Assembly: GCA_006384855.1 (NCBI GenBank)
Contig: VCJN01002949.1
Coordinates: forward strand, 1 to 64,000
Source: Tetraselmis striata
Lineage: Eukaryota > Chlorophyta > Chlorodendrophyceae > Chlorodendrales > Chlorodendraceae
DNA length: 64,000 nt
Reading direction: 5' to 3'
The position numbers and the translations under genes are program-made. This document shows, in pieces, positions 1 to 11,378 of this stretch. Position 1 is the first letter of the stretch. The number at the start of each line of letters is the position of its first letter. The notes under the pieces are model-generated. The model saw only the letters and a list, made by a program, of their open reading frames with translations. It was not told the DNA's origin and searched no databases.

Positions 1-1435
1 ACGCCATGGCGGGCGATCGCCCCGAGCATGTCCCATGCATATCCTCCCCCCCCCCCCCCATCCTCCCCCCCCCCCCCCCCCCCCCGCCACCACCCACCCC
101 TCCCCGCGCCCGGCTGTTTTCTCGGCGCACAGCTCGCTGCCCTGGGAACCTTGAGGGGCGTGGGGCGCGGCGGCCTCTTGGCAAGCACAACCCGCGCCGG
201 CGAAGGCGGGCTGGGCGCATCCGCTCTTCTTGTGGCCCTGTGGGCTGAGCGCGTCGCCGCCAGGGGAGGCCGGCTGCCTTCGTGCGGTTTTTTTTTTGGC
301 CTCAGGGCGGCCACATGACCAGTGGGCGGACATCTGCGGGGCTCCGGGCTGCGCCCGACCTCTAAACCCTCGTAAACCCTTAAAAACCGGGCTTCGGGCT
401 TAGGTGCCGGCGGGCCGGCCATCCCTTAAAGCATGGTGATGAGCAGTCTTGATGTCATAGCTGCACAGCGCTCAAGCCCGCCACGCGTGACGATGCGTGG
501 CAGGAGGAGGCCGCAACGGTACGTAATGTGCGCGTTCCGGAGGGCATATTGCGCGTTCCCGCCGCGTCCGCTTTCATTTGCGAATTATAAATGTGGGGTC
601 AAAGCTAGGCGGGTAGCCTTGACCGTCGGAGAAAGGGCCCGGTTTCATCGGGCGGGTGCCGGGGCTCCTAATACAATCAGCGCATCTTCTCGCACGCCGC
701 GTTTTCGATTGACGTAATGATAATTGTGGTACCTAAGGACAATCCTAACAATCCGTACTAAAAAGCAAGGAGGTCACGAGTGTGCTTCATACACCGCCCA
801 AAAGCTGACCTGATGAGCTGAAGCTGGCTGTACAAACGAGCAGCAAAAACGGTCAACCTTGAAGCACGAACCCTGCGAGTCCACCCCACTACGCGAGGTA
901 TAATTCTTAATAAACTAGGTGGGCTATCTGTTGTCCTTTGCTCATCTTCCATCTTTGCGCCCCGCCTACCATGTGGCGGGCCGCGTCCCTCCCTCACTTC
1001 GTGCTTATGTTCTTGCGGATTGCAATGCTTAGAAACACCGTAAACAAAGCCAAGACGCGTTTTCGGAAAACCACACAGCCCCCCTCCCTTAGCTTGAAAT
1101 AAGTAATCGATCGCGCGCTGTCTCCTAGTTCGGCGAAATAATCTACGGCGAAATAATCGGATCTACGACGGCTGCAACTTTTCGAATATCGGGTTTACCC
1201 TTACGTTAGTATCAGATTAGTCACTATGATGTCCGAATACTGTATGATGCCCCTCTTGATGTTCACCGTCATCCGTCATACTGCTACTACTGGCGTGAGC
1301 TACAAACATGTCAGAAACAAATCAAACTGCTGCTATATTGCCATTGTACATCCGTTGTCCGCTCGGTTGAGCGGTCGTCTCGTACGCGACAGGTCCCGGT
1401 ATCGACTCCTGGTCGATGTATTTTCGTCAATATCG
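1..1435. other. No gene seen; poly(C)-rich spacer
   Basis: I see no supportable gene here. Two poly(C) runs lie near 46-59 and 66-85, and the apparent reading frames across them are proline- or glycine-only low complexity. A TATA-like AT-rich patch near 895-915 has no gene after it. The rest is unassigned sequence with frequent stops in all frames. Confidence 0.6.
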
Positions 1436-1640
1436 TCCCAGCGTGTCCTGGGTTTACCCGGTTGATGCATTAGCCCTTCAGGGTTCGAATGCGGCAATGG
1501 TCTACGGGCTATGCCAGACCTACGATTGCAGTTGGCGCAAGAGGTCAAGTGCTGGGGCGCGCGGCTTCGGCCGATGTCTTGGGGCGGACCTTACTTTTTA
1601 CTTTTTACTGCCATTGAGGATCGGGCGGGTCCGATTTAAT
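1436..1640 (+). repeat. Diverged repeat R0, copy 1 (coding-derived relic)
   Basis: This stretch matches 2430-2690 on the opposite strand. On the + strand it encodes a peptide with P-V-D-A-L-A-L, then S-N-x-A-M-V-Y, then D-L-R-L-Q-L-A-Q-E-V; the other copy gives P-I-D-A-L-A-L, S-N-E-A-M-V-Y and D-P-R-L-Q-F-A-H-E-V. Conservation of the peptide across frame changes suggests two decayed copies of one former protein-coding repeat. I do not recognise the protein. Confidence 0.5.
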
Positions 1641-2429
1641 TTTATGTTTTAGAACCCCCCCCCCCTCCCCCTTTGTTTCCACCCCCCCTCTCTGCTTATT
1701 TATGTTCATCTCATAGTACTTAGTGGAACATGCCCAAAGTTGCATCATAACAACCACTAGAATGACTTTTTTTAATGGTTACAATGCATGACTGTGTGCA
1801 GAAGGGCGTTCCCCGCCATATGCACGCATAAAATGGAGAGGGGTGGGGCACCTTGTGGAACCATCACCATACTATAGTCATCATCATGGCAACCCAACCA
1901 TATGGTGGCCCAATCCACCCCTCCATGCAGCGCTATGATGTTGCTATGCTGCTATGTGTTGCTGTTCTCACCGCGTTGCTGTGCCATGTTGTGCAACATT
2001 GCCTGCCTATCAAGTTCTCGCATCTTCTCATCACAGTTGGCCTTGGCGCCCCTCACGAGCACCTGATAGCCGGCACGCTGACAGGTTTTGCACAAAGGCA
2101 AAATAGTGGTAGTGTAGACAGCCATTACCACCTCATCTATGAATCTTCCGTCAAGCCTGGCCAAGCGCCGTCCAAGGATATGCCTAGCCTGGATATTAAC
2201 GGTGGCGAAGGTGCGGGGCTGAGCCCCCAGCCTCTCGTGCGCCGCTCCCAGCCGCCGAGTACTGCTAAAGTACGTGAACATAAAGTTTAGGCCACTTGCA
2301 TAGTGACCCCCCCCCCCCCCCTCTGTTCTACTCCGGAAAGTAGAGTACTAAAATATGACACTAAATTGGACCGACCTTAATACTAGCGACCACTGCATGA
2401 CGGATTTATGCTGCGTTAGTAATCCTTAT

Positions 2430-2690
2430 GTACTGAAGTAAAAAATAAAGTTCGCCCAGGGTCATCGGCAGAAGCCGCCCCGACACTACCTCGTGCGCGA
2501 ACTGCAGTCGTGGGTCCTGCATAGCGACTACAGCCATTCGACCGTTGCCCCATGCTGCTGGCTCATGTAAATATACCATTGCCTCATTCGAACTCCGAAG
2601 GGCTAATGCGTCTATCGGGTAACGCCATACTGTAGCGACAAGCATTACGACGACTACACCAAGCGCTATGGGCACCAGTATATGATTACA
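2430..2690 (-). repeat. Diverged repeat R0, copy 2 (coding-derived relic)
   Basis: Inverted partner of 1436-1640. On the - strand it lies in a longer open frame (about 2406-2900, 164 codons). The shared block continues to a common ending of the type R-L-(L/R)-P-M-(T/S)-x-G-x-x-Y-F-L-L. The family and function are unknown. The spacer between the copies holds a poly(C) run at about 2307-2322. Confidence 0.5.
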
Positions 2691-2699
2691 TGAGCTAGA

Positions 2700-3758
2700 C
2701 GCAACATTCAAGAAATCCACACAGAAATCCAGAAGGAAATAAATCCTCATTACAGTACTCGAAGAACCCCGCCCGTCTGTAGCCCGTACCCGCAATAGTG
2801 TAGTCGATTGCGGTGGGTTCGCGCGCCGATAAGTCGTAGTCACAGCGCAGTACTCATTAGGATTAGATGTTCGCCCGGTCGTAGGTACTGATAGCAGCAA
2901 ATGGCAAGGAGGGTACAGGTACGGGTACAGCTACGAGTGCGCGCAGGGTACGCCGGGCGTCGTCGTCGATGCACTTTGGCCATGACAAGTGAATTGTAGA
3001 TACGATACAATGCTTTGCATCGTTCTTCCGCATGAAGTGATAAATAATGATGTTTGGGGGGGGGGGGGGGGGGGGGGGCAAAGATGGGTCCAGAACAATA
3101 TATTGGTACATAGTGCAGCACTGGGACAGAGCGCGCTCCACGAGCAAAGACAAAGATATGTTGCGCCCTGCGTGCCCCCGAAGCAGAGTGGCAGTCGACC
3201 TCGGTTCTGCTGACCCCTGTGGCGGCGCAGCAGGAGAAGGGTTGGGTTCGCGCGGGGGGGGGGGGGGGGGGGGGGGGGGGGCTATAAAACAACAATTTCA
3301 GGTGTAGTGATGTAGGGCTTAAAATGACATTTCAATTAATGATAACGTGCGGAGCCGAGACTCAGACGAAATACATACATATGTACAGCGAAGTGAAATA
3401 ATTTGCTAGCACTTCGATTCTGATAATAAAATGCGCGGTTTTTGCAAGAAGTGCGCATCGGCACCCGGATACCCTGGCACACTGCGAGCAAACTCTACCC
3501 CCGTTTTGCTTTAGTCGCTACCTCCTCACCTGTAGAAGATGGGCAAGGGCGGTGGGGGCATGGAGAGACGCGAAGATAACAGACAGCAGGTGCCAGAGCA
3601 TCGGATTCACCCTTCCACGGTTGGCGCCTTGCGACTGCCTTATTGCTGGAAGCAGAGGAAAAAATCTGCACCACTCCAGCAACGCCCTTGATGACTGCCG
3701 ACTACTGTGGATCCCCGCTTGATGTCGGCTGACGATTGTGTGCGTCCATGTGGGCAGG
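2700..3758. other. Spacer with two long poly(G) runs
   Basis: No gene is supported. Long poly(G) runs occupy about 3056-3078 and 3255-3281, and the open frames on both strands over them are translations of the homopolymers. The last part (3500-3758) may contain an intron and upstream exons of the following oxygenase-like gene, but I could not recognise any exon there. Confidence 0.5.
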
Positions 3759-4073
3759 CTGGATGCTACGCTATGCTTCGTGGCAGATGGTACCAGCGAG
3801 GATGCCATGTCCTGGGAAGCTGGAGAGGTCGGCGGCTATGAGTGCTACATTGCGGCGGAGGACGATGACACTCAGGGTGACGTGGCAGTGTACAACGCCG
3901 AGAACGAAGATGACGGAGGGCTGCTGAACGTGGCGGCCAAGTGCAACACCCTCAACCTGGTGCACCGTGACCAGGGCATCATGCGCTTTGTGAAGTACAC
4001 CTCACACCTCGCGCCCAGCAGCCGCTGGGACGTGGCAGTGGAGTACCAAGTGGATGTCCATGATGACGAATAG
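3759..4073 (+). CDS. C-terminal exon of a possible 2-oxoglutarate/Fe(II) oxygenase-like protein
   Basis: The exon is proposed to start after a GGGCAG acceptor at about 3753-3758 and ends at a stop at 4071-4073. It encodes about 104 residues. The order of signals is GGYECY, an acidic DDDT...DVAVYNAENEDDGG stretch, then N-T-L-N-L-V-H-R-D-Q-G, then FVKY, then S-S-R-W-D-V-A-V-E-Y. This resembles the last strands of double-stranded beta-helix (prolyl-hydroxylase-like) oxygenases, where an Arg near the C-terminus binds 2-oxoglutarate; the HxD iron ligands would be in upstream exons that I did not find. The family call comes from memory of such C-termini and is tentative. Clean open frame and a downstream TGTAA support a real terminal exon. 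It converges on the TRF2/HOY1-like gene. Confidence 0.4.
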   Translation: MDATLCFVADGTSEDAMSWEAGEVGGYECYIAAEDDDTQGDVAVYNAENEDDGGLLNVAAKCNTLNLVHRDQGIMRFVKYTSHLAPSSRWDVAVEYQVDVHDDE

Positions 4074-4173
4074 GAAACGTACACAATCAAGCATCTCCAC
4101 ACACCGTCACACTGCATCATCCCCCGAAACCATCGTGGCGCTCGGTGTAGTACGGGGCAACGGATGGCACTAC

Positions 4174-4178
4174 TGTAA
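4174..4178 (+). promoter_or_regulatory. Candidate TGTAA polyadenylation signal
   Basis: TGTAA lies about 100 nt after the stop of the oxygenase-like exon. TGTAA is the usual poly(A) signal of chlorophyte algae, so position and motif fit; five bases alone are weak evidence. Confidence 0.4.
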
Positions 4179-4598
4179 GCATCCAGGCGCTAAGGCATGC
4201 TTGGGGCATGTCGCGTAGTGCTTTTGATTTGCAAGATCTCCTCCAGTGCGAGTATCAAGGGATGCAGCGCAATACATATTCAGTACACACACACATCTCC
4301 AATTGAATGAATGTCATTGTGCCCAAAATCGGAGGTTTCGGCCGCACTACTGAAGCAGAATGAGGCACTGTGTATGCGCCAGGCTTCAATTGCTGGTGCC
4401 ATGGCACAGGTCACACTGTGTGCTCTGCCTCGGAACTCCTTCCAGGGACAATTCAATGCGTATTGCTACTGGTCACTCAGCATGCAAAAACCATCCACGT
4501 TGGGCGAAGAAGGGTAAATCAAGATGGAGCTCGCATAGATTACATTCAGCCAAACAGCTTATCCCTATCCCGCATGCTAATTTATGACCGCAGACTAA

Positions 4599-4603
4599 TT
4601 ACA
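4599..4603 (-). promoter_or_regulatory. Candidate TGTAA polyadenylation signal (minus strand)
   Basis: On the minus strand TGTAA lies about 116 nt after the TGA stop of the TRF2/HOY1-like gene. A second TGTAA occurs further downstream on the same strand near 4541-4545. Confidence 0.35.
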
Positions 4604-4718
4604 CACGCCAGAATTGAACGGAAATATGAAAGTCATGACAAAAGGCAAGTAGGCCTGGCGGCTGGCTAGCAGGCATGTGGTCGCCACATTCCAGCTAAGG
4701 GGTGCACGGGCGCCAGCT

Positions 4719-6634
4719 TCAGCTTGAGTAAGAGTACATGGCTTGGGGGTACCCCCCCTGCTGCGGTGGTAAGTCTTGTGCACCCCAATGCTGCTGCTGC
4801 TGCTGCTGCTGCTGGTCGAGCATTTGCCGATGCCGCACCTCTTGCTCGACCATCATGCGCTGCCGCTTAGCGGTCGGCATCATGTGCGGAGACTGCTGCT
4901 GCTGCTGCTGCTGCCTGTGCATGTCATGGCATTGCGGCACAGAGTCGCTGCTGTTCATGTGCTGCCGCTGTCCGCGCACCCACTCCGCAAAGTGTGGGGA
5001 TGACGGGCCTGCCTGGGACAGGCGGCCTTGCATGTGGGGTGGCAGGCCATCCAGGCTGCCACCGGCGCCGGAGCTGGGCATCTGGTCGAGCGGCACACGT
5101 GGAAACTGGGAGCAATAGCCCGGCAGGTGGAATAGATGCTGACTCGACTGCGACAGCCGCATGTTGTGCTGCATCCGCTCCACCATCGGGGGCTCGCGGT
5201 ATGTCAGATCCTGCAAGCTCTTGATGTCCGCAGACACGCAATTCTCGTGCTGCGTGGTGACGGCGTCAGCCGGCTCTGGCTCGGCCTCGGGCTGGTCGCT
5301 GTCCTCCATCATTTTCAGCAGGCGCGTGTCGAACTCCATGAGCCGGTCCACGTGCCATTGCAACGTGCCGTTCGGAAACACCGCGCGATGAGTCCTGCAA
5401 AGAATGCATCAAGAGCCCAGTCAGCGCCTTGCCGATATGGGGCATTGCTCGGTTCCAAGACAAGATGTGTGCCGACATTTGTGAGGGGACGGATCCAGGC
5501 GGGCACATACAGCGCTAATGATGCCTGCCCATTTGTGAAGTCAGAGCATGCCTCCCACAGGGTGTGCTTCTTGGGCTGTGGCGGCATCTCGCGGTGGAAA
5601 GTCGGCGGGCTAGACACGTCAAGCTCCCACACGTCGAAGCCATTTGCCTGTGCAAAAGCGCACAGAGGTCAGCTCGTGCCAGCACGCAAGTATGAAATTC
5701 AGGAAGCATTTCGAGCAAGCATGGGAGCGGGAGCATGCACGCCGGGAGGTGTCCGGACAGTGCTGCGCACCGGTGTGTGAACGCGCATTGCCGAGATATC
5801 GCTCCACTGAAACTCGATCTTCTTCTTGCGCTCGCCCTCCAGCACCTCCCACACCAGCTTCCGCTTGGCGAAGTAAACCTTGGCCGCGAGGTCGCCGGCG
5901 TTGCGCGAGCGGAACCTCCAGCTCCCAATGCTCAGGCTCTCTCCGTTGAAATTCGAGGCCTTCACCTTCCCGTCCTTGCCGGGCTGCACAGACAGCTTGG
6001 CGCTCTTCTTGAGCATCGACTTGCTGTCCCCACTGGCAGCCGAGCTGGCAGAGCATTTTTCCGCCTTGACCTCGCCGCCGCCTCCGGTGGCAAGGCTGCG
6101 GCTGGGCGTACCCGTGAGTACGTTGTTCACTTCGTCCAGCAAGTCGTCGCAGATGTTAAGACTAAGGTTGAGCTTGGAGGGGCGCGTCTGGGCCGCCGGG
6201 CGTAGAGACGACGGCGCGCGCGGCAGCCCGGAGTACGGCATCGGGCGAGCCGGATCGTGTTGCACCCCGTAAGGCTTCCGCCCGGGCGCCCAGCAGCCTG
6301 CCGGCGGGGGCACGCCGCCCTCCGTGAAGCTGCTCGACGAGGAACGCTGGCCTTCTCCCCCGGCCATTGGGCGCGCGAACATCAAGCGCTGCGGAGCGGG
6401 CAGCTGCTGAAGGTCGCCGTCCGACCCGGCGGGGCCGGCGAAGCCGTGCCGCCAGTGCTCGTCCTGGTTAAACGGCAGCTGCGGGGCCTCGGGCCAGCGG
6501 CCCAGCTCGCCGCGGACGTTCCTGCCACCGTTGGCGGCAGATGGTACAGCCTGGCTCCATGGGCTGCCACCCTCTAGTGCCGCCTGTTGCCGATGCTGGG
6601 CTAGCGCTTGGCCGCCCGGGTAATGGCCGTCCAT
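4719..6634 (-). CDS. TRF2/HOY1 PH-like domain protein (plant ASG1-like), three exons
   Basis: Complete gene by hand splicing: exon 1 6634-5783, exon 2 5647-5511, exon 3 5394-4719, total 1665 nt, 554 residues. Donors are GTTCAC (after 5783) and GTATGT (after 5511); acceptors are CACAG and TGCAG. Exon 1 carries a conserved short motif around residues 154-170 (KLNLSLNICDDLLDEVN) and the start of the PH-like domain from about residue 222 (KASNFNGESLSIGSWRF, then AKVYFAKRKLVWEV, then KIEFQWSDISA). The domain continues through exon 2 (P-Q-P-K-K-H-T-L-W, D-F-T-N-G-Q-A) into exon 3 (H-R-A-V-F-P-N-G). This order matches land-plant TRF2/HOY1-like proteins such as Arabidopsis ASG1, whose biochemical role is poorly defined. 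The C-terminal third is disordered and has Gln tracts of 7 and 8. The start ATG is the first in a long open frame. The family match is strong; function is inferred only by family. Confidence 0.82.
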
Positions 6635-8419
6635 GACGAGACCGCGAGCGATATCGCCGAAAACCTGGCAGCTGCAGGGTATTTGCCACCTGGCAGGCAG
6701 CCCGCCGGAAGAGGTGGGTCAGCGAACACAGCGGCGTAAGCTTCAAATGGGCGGGAGTGTGAGATTCGCAGAAAAGGTAGAGGCAGCGACGCGACTCGGG
6801 CGCAGCGCGGCTACTACTCCGTTGCAGCACCGTCGCACGAGTCGCGACAGAAGGTCGCGAAATGTGGCGAGGTGCCGGAAAAACTATAAATATCAGTGAC
6901 TCGAAGGGTGTCCGTACCCGTACCTGGTACGACAATACCAGGAGGCAAATAACATCAAGCGGGCCCAACTGGGTGGCAGGGGGAGGCGGCGCGACGTCGC
7001 GCGGGGAGCGCTGGTGAACTAGGGGGGCGGTCTACTATGCGCGCACAACCGGAGGGAGAGATACGCACCCAGCCTGGGCGCCACGGCCCGCCAGCGGGCG
7101 AGGCAAGCAAGCACCTCCGTATCTAAACCACACCGTATCTGGTGTATGTTCGGTGTTGCCCGCCGATTTCATAAATATCTAGCCCGATGTGAGCCCTTCC
7201 CGGGGACAACCTGCGACGAAATCCGATCCTCGAAGGCACACAGCAGTGACAAGAGCCTCCAAAGTTGATGAACTTGCGCGTGTGCAGGGTCAGCGTGGGT
7301 GGGGGCGCCCGTGCAGTCCGGCGTGAATGAGGGATGGGCGCGACAGCCTGGAAACGCGCATATGGAGATAATATATATGATATTATCCAAGCGCACACGC
7401 TGGCGGCACCGCTGCAGCCGCAAGCCGCCAGAAGGTTCGCGCGCTTGCGTCGACGGAGAGCATTGTAACGGTAACAAATCTTAGTCGCCGGATATATCGG
7501 CGTTCCGCGAGTGGTTGAAACGAGCCGTGGCCCGTGGCAGTAGGCGAGGCGGGATGCGGGGAGTTGCTCGTAAGGAGAGTCAAGGGGCTAACGCAAGGTT
7601 GGCAGCGACGGAGGCTGAGGTGGCAGGCAAAGCCACCTGGCAGATGACGGCCGTCACGTGGGGCAGACTCTCTCTCCCACTGCTTGGTACGGCGCCTGCG
7701 TCCGGGGCGTCGGTGCTCTGTCTCCCGACCAGATGCCTGCGTGAGGACTGTGTCGTGTGTGGAGGCGGTCAGTCGTTGCTCGTGGCGGGAACTGGAAAAG
7801 TGCAGCTACCGAACATAGAGGATATTGGAAGTACCTGGCAAAAACCTGCGAAAGTGCGCCCAGTAGCAGCAGGCCGGGCCGGGTTCACTTTTCTGCAAAA
7901 CGACGCTATAAAAGCGGGTACGTGACACAGTGCGCAGCACCGCGTGTACCGTGGCGAGTATCTCAGTAATTGAACAGAGATGGAAATATCGTCCTACTTG
8001 CCGGGGATACAGTAGACGCTGAACGCAGGGGCACGCAGCCCGAGCGGCGTGACGCAACAGGAGTGCGGCCGCCGGGGATTCCGCAGTGGTGGCACAATTC
8101 GCTCCGAGTGCCGATAGCGACTACAGGGTATCAGTACGGGTAGGTGCAGCAGGAGCAGCAGACGACGACGAAAATAACAACTCAGGTTTGCTTCGTACGA
8201 GCTTGCTGGACGACGAGTGCAGGGCGGGAGCGGGGCAGGTGCAAATAGTCCCGGCGCGGAGTACGGGTACAGGTAGGGGTTGTTTCGGGGCGCGCGGGTC
8301 AGCAACATCCGGCGGCGGCCGCGCCGCCGCTGAAATTGACCGCCATGAAGTGACGCTCTCGCGCGCATCATTTTTGTTATGGACCATACCAGTACCAGTA
8401 CGGGTACCATACCATACCA
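6635..8419. other. Upstream region of the TRF2/HOY1-like gene; no gene recognised
   Basis: The first few hundred bases are presumably the promoter and 5' UTR of the minus-strand gene; a TATAAATA-type box near 6886-6893 reads on both strands but its assignment is uncertain. Open frames at 7515-7925 (+) and 8086-8502 (+) have no recognisable motif. A short palindrome (ACACCGTATCTGGTGT) sits near 7130. Degenerate GTACC/GGTAC strings appear from 8390 and lead into the inverted repeat of the next element. Confidence 0.4.
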
Positions 8420-8466
8420 GTGTGAATTACAAAAAGGGCAGTTCCCCAGAATTAGAAAATCAACAC
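8420..8466 (+). repeat. Left 47-bp inverted repeat arm
   Basis: Exact reverse complement of 10907-10953. Immediately inward it is followed by a block with CCGCCTAAAAGCGG and CCCGCATCCCGCA that is shared with repeats at 28069-28131 and 28317-28384. Confidence 0.9.
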
Positions 8467-8476
8467 AGCAAGCCGC

Positions 8477-10890
8477 CTAAAAGCGGCCCGCATCCCGCAT
8501 AAGGCGGGATGGATGAGTGATGCGCACACGGTTCAGAGTCCGGGCCACGCGAGCACGTGTGTGTGTAGGTGATCCTCGGACGTGCTGTGCAGCTTCAGCA
8601 ACGGGATGGGAGACGAATCTGCGCCGTCTGATGAGGCAACGAGCACGCTCTCGAGCGGCCACCAAGCTCAGGACCCCGAGGAAATCTCTTGCGAGCAAGG
8701 CCTCCTGGTGAGCCCGGGTGATGCACCGAGTGCCCCGCGATGAGAGGGCACCCTGGTCCGCAGCCAAGCATGCGATACCACGCACTGTGCGGTGCACCCC
8801 CTTGCTCACCTCACCCACTGTGCCGAAGACCATGCCCGTGTACTCCGACATATCCAGGATGTCTCGAAGAGGACCCTTCTGTCCGGGCTCTGTGTTGTGC
8901 CACGCCGCGTCCCGCGCAGCCAACCCCCGTTGTATGTCGCCCAACAGGGAGCGCTCAAACCGATCCACAGCTGTGGCCCGGGGCACCGAAGTGTACTTGA
9001 CCCCGTACCGCATAGTCTTGAACTCTAGCAGCGTGGACTTCAAGCTCCGGGGATCATAGCTCCCGGTCACGACGTTGAACACCGGAAGGGAGAGCTCTGC
9101 GTCCGGCACTAGGTCCTTGAGTTCATCCCGGGGTACGGTGTTGCCGAGAGGCACTGCCTGCTGGAACAAGTCATCCACCTCCCGCCGTACCGCGATACCT
9201 AGGTCGTGAACACAGTGATCGCGGAAGGCATCTGCGATAGCGTCGTGCTGTACACGCCAGTGAGCGTCTCCAGGCGCCGGGAGGTTCATGAGCGCGTCGC
9301 CGTATAGATCAACAATGACGGGGTTGTGCTCCGTCGAGGGCAGAATAATCTGGCACCCAACCACCGGGGCCAAGCACGGGCTAGGCAGAAGAAGTACCCG
9401 GCAGCGACCTCTCGCAGCTCATGCGGAGTCATGGCTGTCCGCGCGGTGGGGATGGCCACTGTCCACATGCCTGACGCCGCGTCGAGCTGGTTGAACAAGA
9501 TCCGTTCCCTACATGTGGCAGGGAGAGCGCACACCTCATTTCGAAGCCGGGAGTTGTTGGCCTGGTCTAGAAATGCCGTCAGCTCCTTTTGCGAGCCCGA
9601 CGCAGCCTCCACTTCCCGCTCCATCTGGCGTGCATCTGCGTCACCGAGATGGCCAGCAGTAGCCGCTTGGAGGCGGCCCCACGCCTCGCGCATCTCCACG
9701 GCGTAGCTGTCCGACCCATGAGCATCGTTGAGGAAGTGGTCATACTGGCGGGCGGAAGAATTTGCGTTGAAGCTGCCTCGGCCAAGTACGGACCCGAGCT
9801 GTGGGTCGAAGAAACCAGGGGTGGGGGTGTTGGTGCCGGAGTTCCTAGTCAGGAACCTTGGGAGGATGGCGTTCATGCAGCCGATGAAGGCGGCATCACG
9901 AACGGTAGCCATGCGGCGGATGCCAGCTCCCTTCAATCGAGTGGGGAGGTGAAGCCTGCTGCGCGCCCTGGCCACTGCATCCTCGCTCAAGGTAGCCACC
10001 TCCGCTGCCATGGGGTCGGGGTCGTGCAAAAGCTCCGCCAAGAAATCGGTGACCACCGGATTGGTGTCGGTGCCGTACGTGGAGGGATCAAAAGAGACCC
10101 CTAGCACCCGTTCGACCGCCGCGAGGATGGTGGCATCCACCGCCTCCGCAAAGGCCTCCACCTCGGACGGAAGACAATTGCGGAGCCAATACCCCGCCTT
10201 GTGTTGCATGCAATGCTTGAGCAGGGCCCATGCGTGGTGATGCAAGGCGTGGGTGTACCGACGGCTGGGCTTGGCAGACAGAAGCTTGCTCAGGCTAGCG
10301 TCCACCTCCTCTCGTAGCTCCTCCGCCTTGCCGCGCATGTACGCCTGCACATACTCTGGCGATCCGAGCGGCACGTTGAGGACCGCGATGCCGTGATGGC
10401 CATCTAGCTCTGGCCACTCGATGTCGGCCGGAGCCTCACGCCGCGCCGCCTCCATGTCTGCGCTGTACGCCTGCATCTTGTCGAAGCGCACCTCAAGCCC
10501 CACGGACGCCTTGATGGACGTGCGGAAGGCGTGAAGAGCCGGCCAAACGTGCTCCGGAAGGCCCACCAAAATTCCATCGTCGGCGTTGAAGCGCGCCGCC
10601 CCGTCATTGACCTCCAACGTGGTATCACACTGCTGCACCTCGGGGTGAATCGCGACGCAAAAGGAAGTCGTGGCCAAAGGTGCGCCCTGTTGCACGCCGT
10701 CCTCCGACCGCAGAGGGGCGGACCGGTCGTCCACGACCAGATACGAGTCCGTGGAGAGGGAGGCTAGAAGCGCAGGGATGACAGGGTGTAGTGGAGAGCA
10801 ATCGATGTGGCGCTGGATGATGGTGCGGCGCCATGCCTCGTTGTAAGCGTTGCGAAGGTCTGTGTGGACGATGACGGCACGTGGGCCAAG
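8477..10890 (-). pseudogene. Reverse transcriptase with C-terminal endonuclease-like region, 5'-truncated and frameshifted
   Basis: Read on the minus strand from about 10890. RT motif A is H-T-D-L-R-N-A-Y-N-E, motif B is G-V-Q-Q-G-A-P-L, and motif C is A-R-F-N-A-D-D-G, so the palm is present while the fingers (motifs 0-2) are missing. The frame (to 9286) is broken near 9370, where an overlapping second frame continues (9373-8477) through G-D-A-H-W-R-V-Q-H-D-A-I-A-D-A-F, a conserved block in RT C-termini, and then P-D-A-E-L ... L-L-E-F-K-T, which looks like the PD-(D/E)xK core of restriction-like endonucleases used by early-branching non-LTR retrotransposons. One indel near 9370 would account for the break. 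The RT assignment is firm; endonuclease and LINE class are inferred. Confidence 0.75.
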
Positions 10891-10906
10891 CTTTTAGGCC
10901 GCTAGC

Positions 10907-10953
10907 GTGTTGATTTTCTAATTCTGGGGAACTGCCCTTTTTGTAATTCACAC
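10907..10953 (-). repeat. Right 47-bp inverted repeat arm
   Basis: Exact reverse complement of 8420-8466. Its outer edge runs into CACCAGTACC, the same ending seen at the other dispersed tails, which suggests a short CAGTACC-type 3' tail. Confidence 0.9.
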
Positions 10954-11079
10954 CAGTACCGACCATTAAGCCATATCGCCTGCTGCTGCTAGCTCACTTA
11001 AATATATACTGAGCCAGAGGATCATACGAGTTACTGGGTCTAAGGCATTGGCTGCTCATACAATCTCCTAGAAATAAAT

Positions 11080-11264
11080 GATCTAAACTAGTTTATGGGG
11101 TTACCCTCCTTGACCTAACCGCTTTTTAGCTACAAGTGCTGCTCAGTGGTACGGGAACTAGGCATCTGTTGTTGCGCCCTTTTTGGGTGCAGCACGAGTA
11201 GACATAAAAGCAGCCAGAACAGCTGAGCATGCCATCTTCCAGTTTTCGATGCGTTCCACGCCGC
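11080..11264 (+). repeat. 5' terminal segment A1 of YR element A
   Basis: About 185 bp, matching 13980-14165 with roughly six mismatches and also the starts of copies B (28958) and C (41317, diverged). It contains a GACATAAAAGCAG stretch near 11201 that could serve as a TATA-like promoter element, conserved in all copies. Confidence 0.8.
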
Positions 11265-11378
11265 GATGTAAAAACTGTCTCGTAACCAGTTGCGAGCAAG
11301 GTCACCCCAGGTTGTTCAAGACCACACCCGGCTCGCCATCCGAGTGTGATATTCTCGTCGGTACGTCCGTGCGTTACT

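Larger units (their letters stand above)
8420..10953 (-). mobile_element. Retroelement fragment: RT gene enclosed by 47-bp inverted repeats
   Basis: A minus-strand reverse transcriptase gene fills the interval between two perfect 47-bp inverted repeats (8420-8466 and 10907-10953). The arms remain similar for another 20 bp or so inward (CCTAAAAGC block). The RT lacks its N-terminal motifs because it begins almost inside the right arm. The arm sequence ends in TTTTTGTAATTCACAC, which recurs at 28.2, 46.6 and 63.4 kb as a dispersed tail, so the arms are probably copies of the element's own 3' end. An inverted 3' end joined to a 5'-truncated copy fits twin priming or two opposed insertions; a true TIR-bounded unit is the alternative. 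Confidence 0.65.

Noticed and set aside
6-318. Proline/glycine-rich open frames at the window start
   Set aside because: They are translations of poly(C) runs and GC-rich sequence with no conserved motif or splice support.
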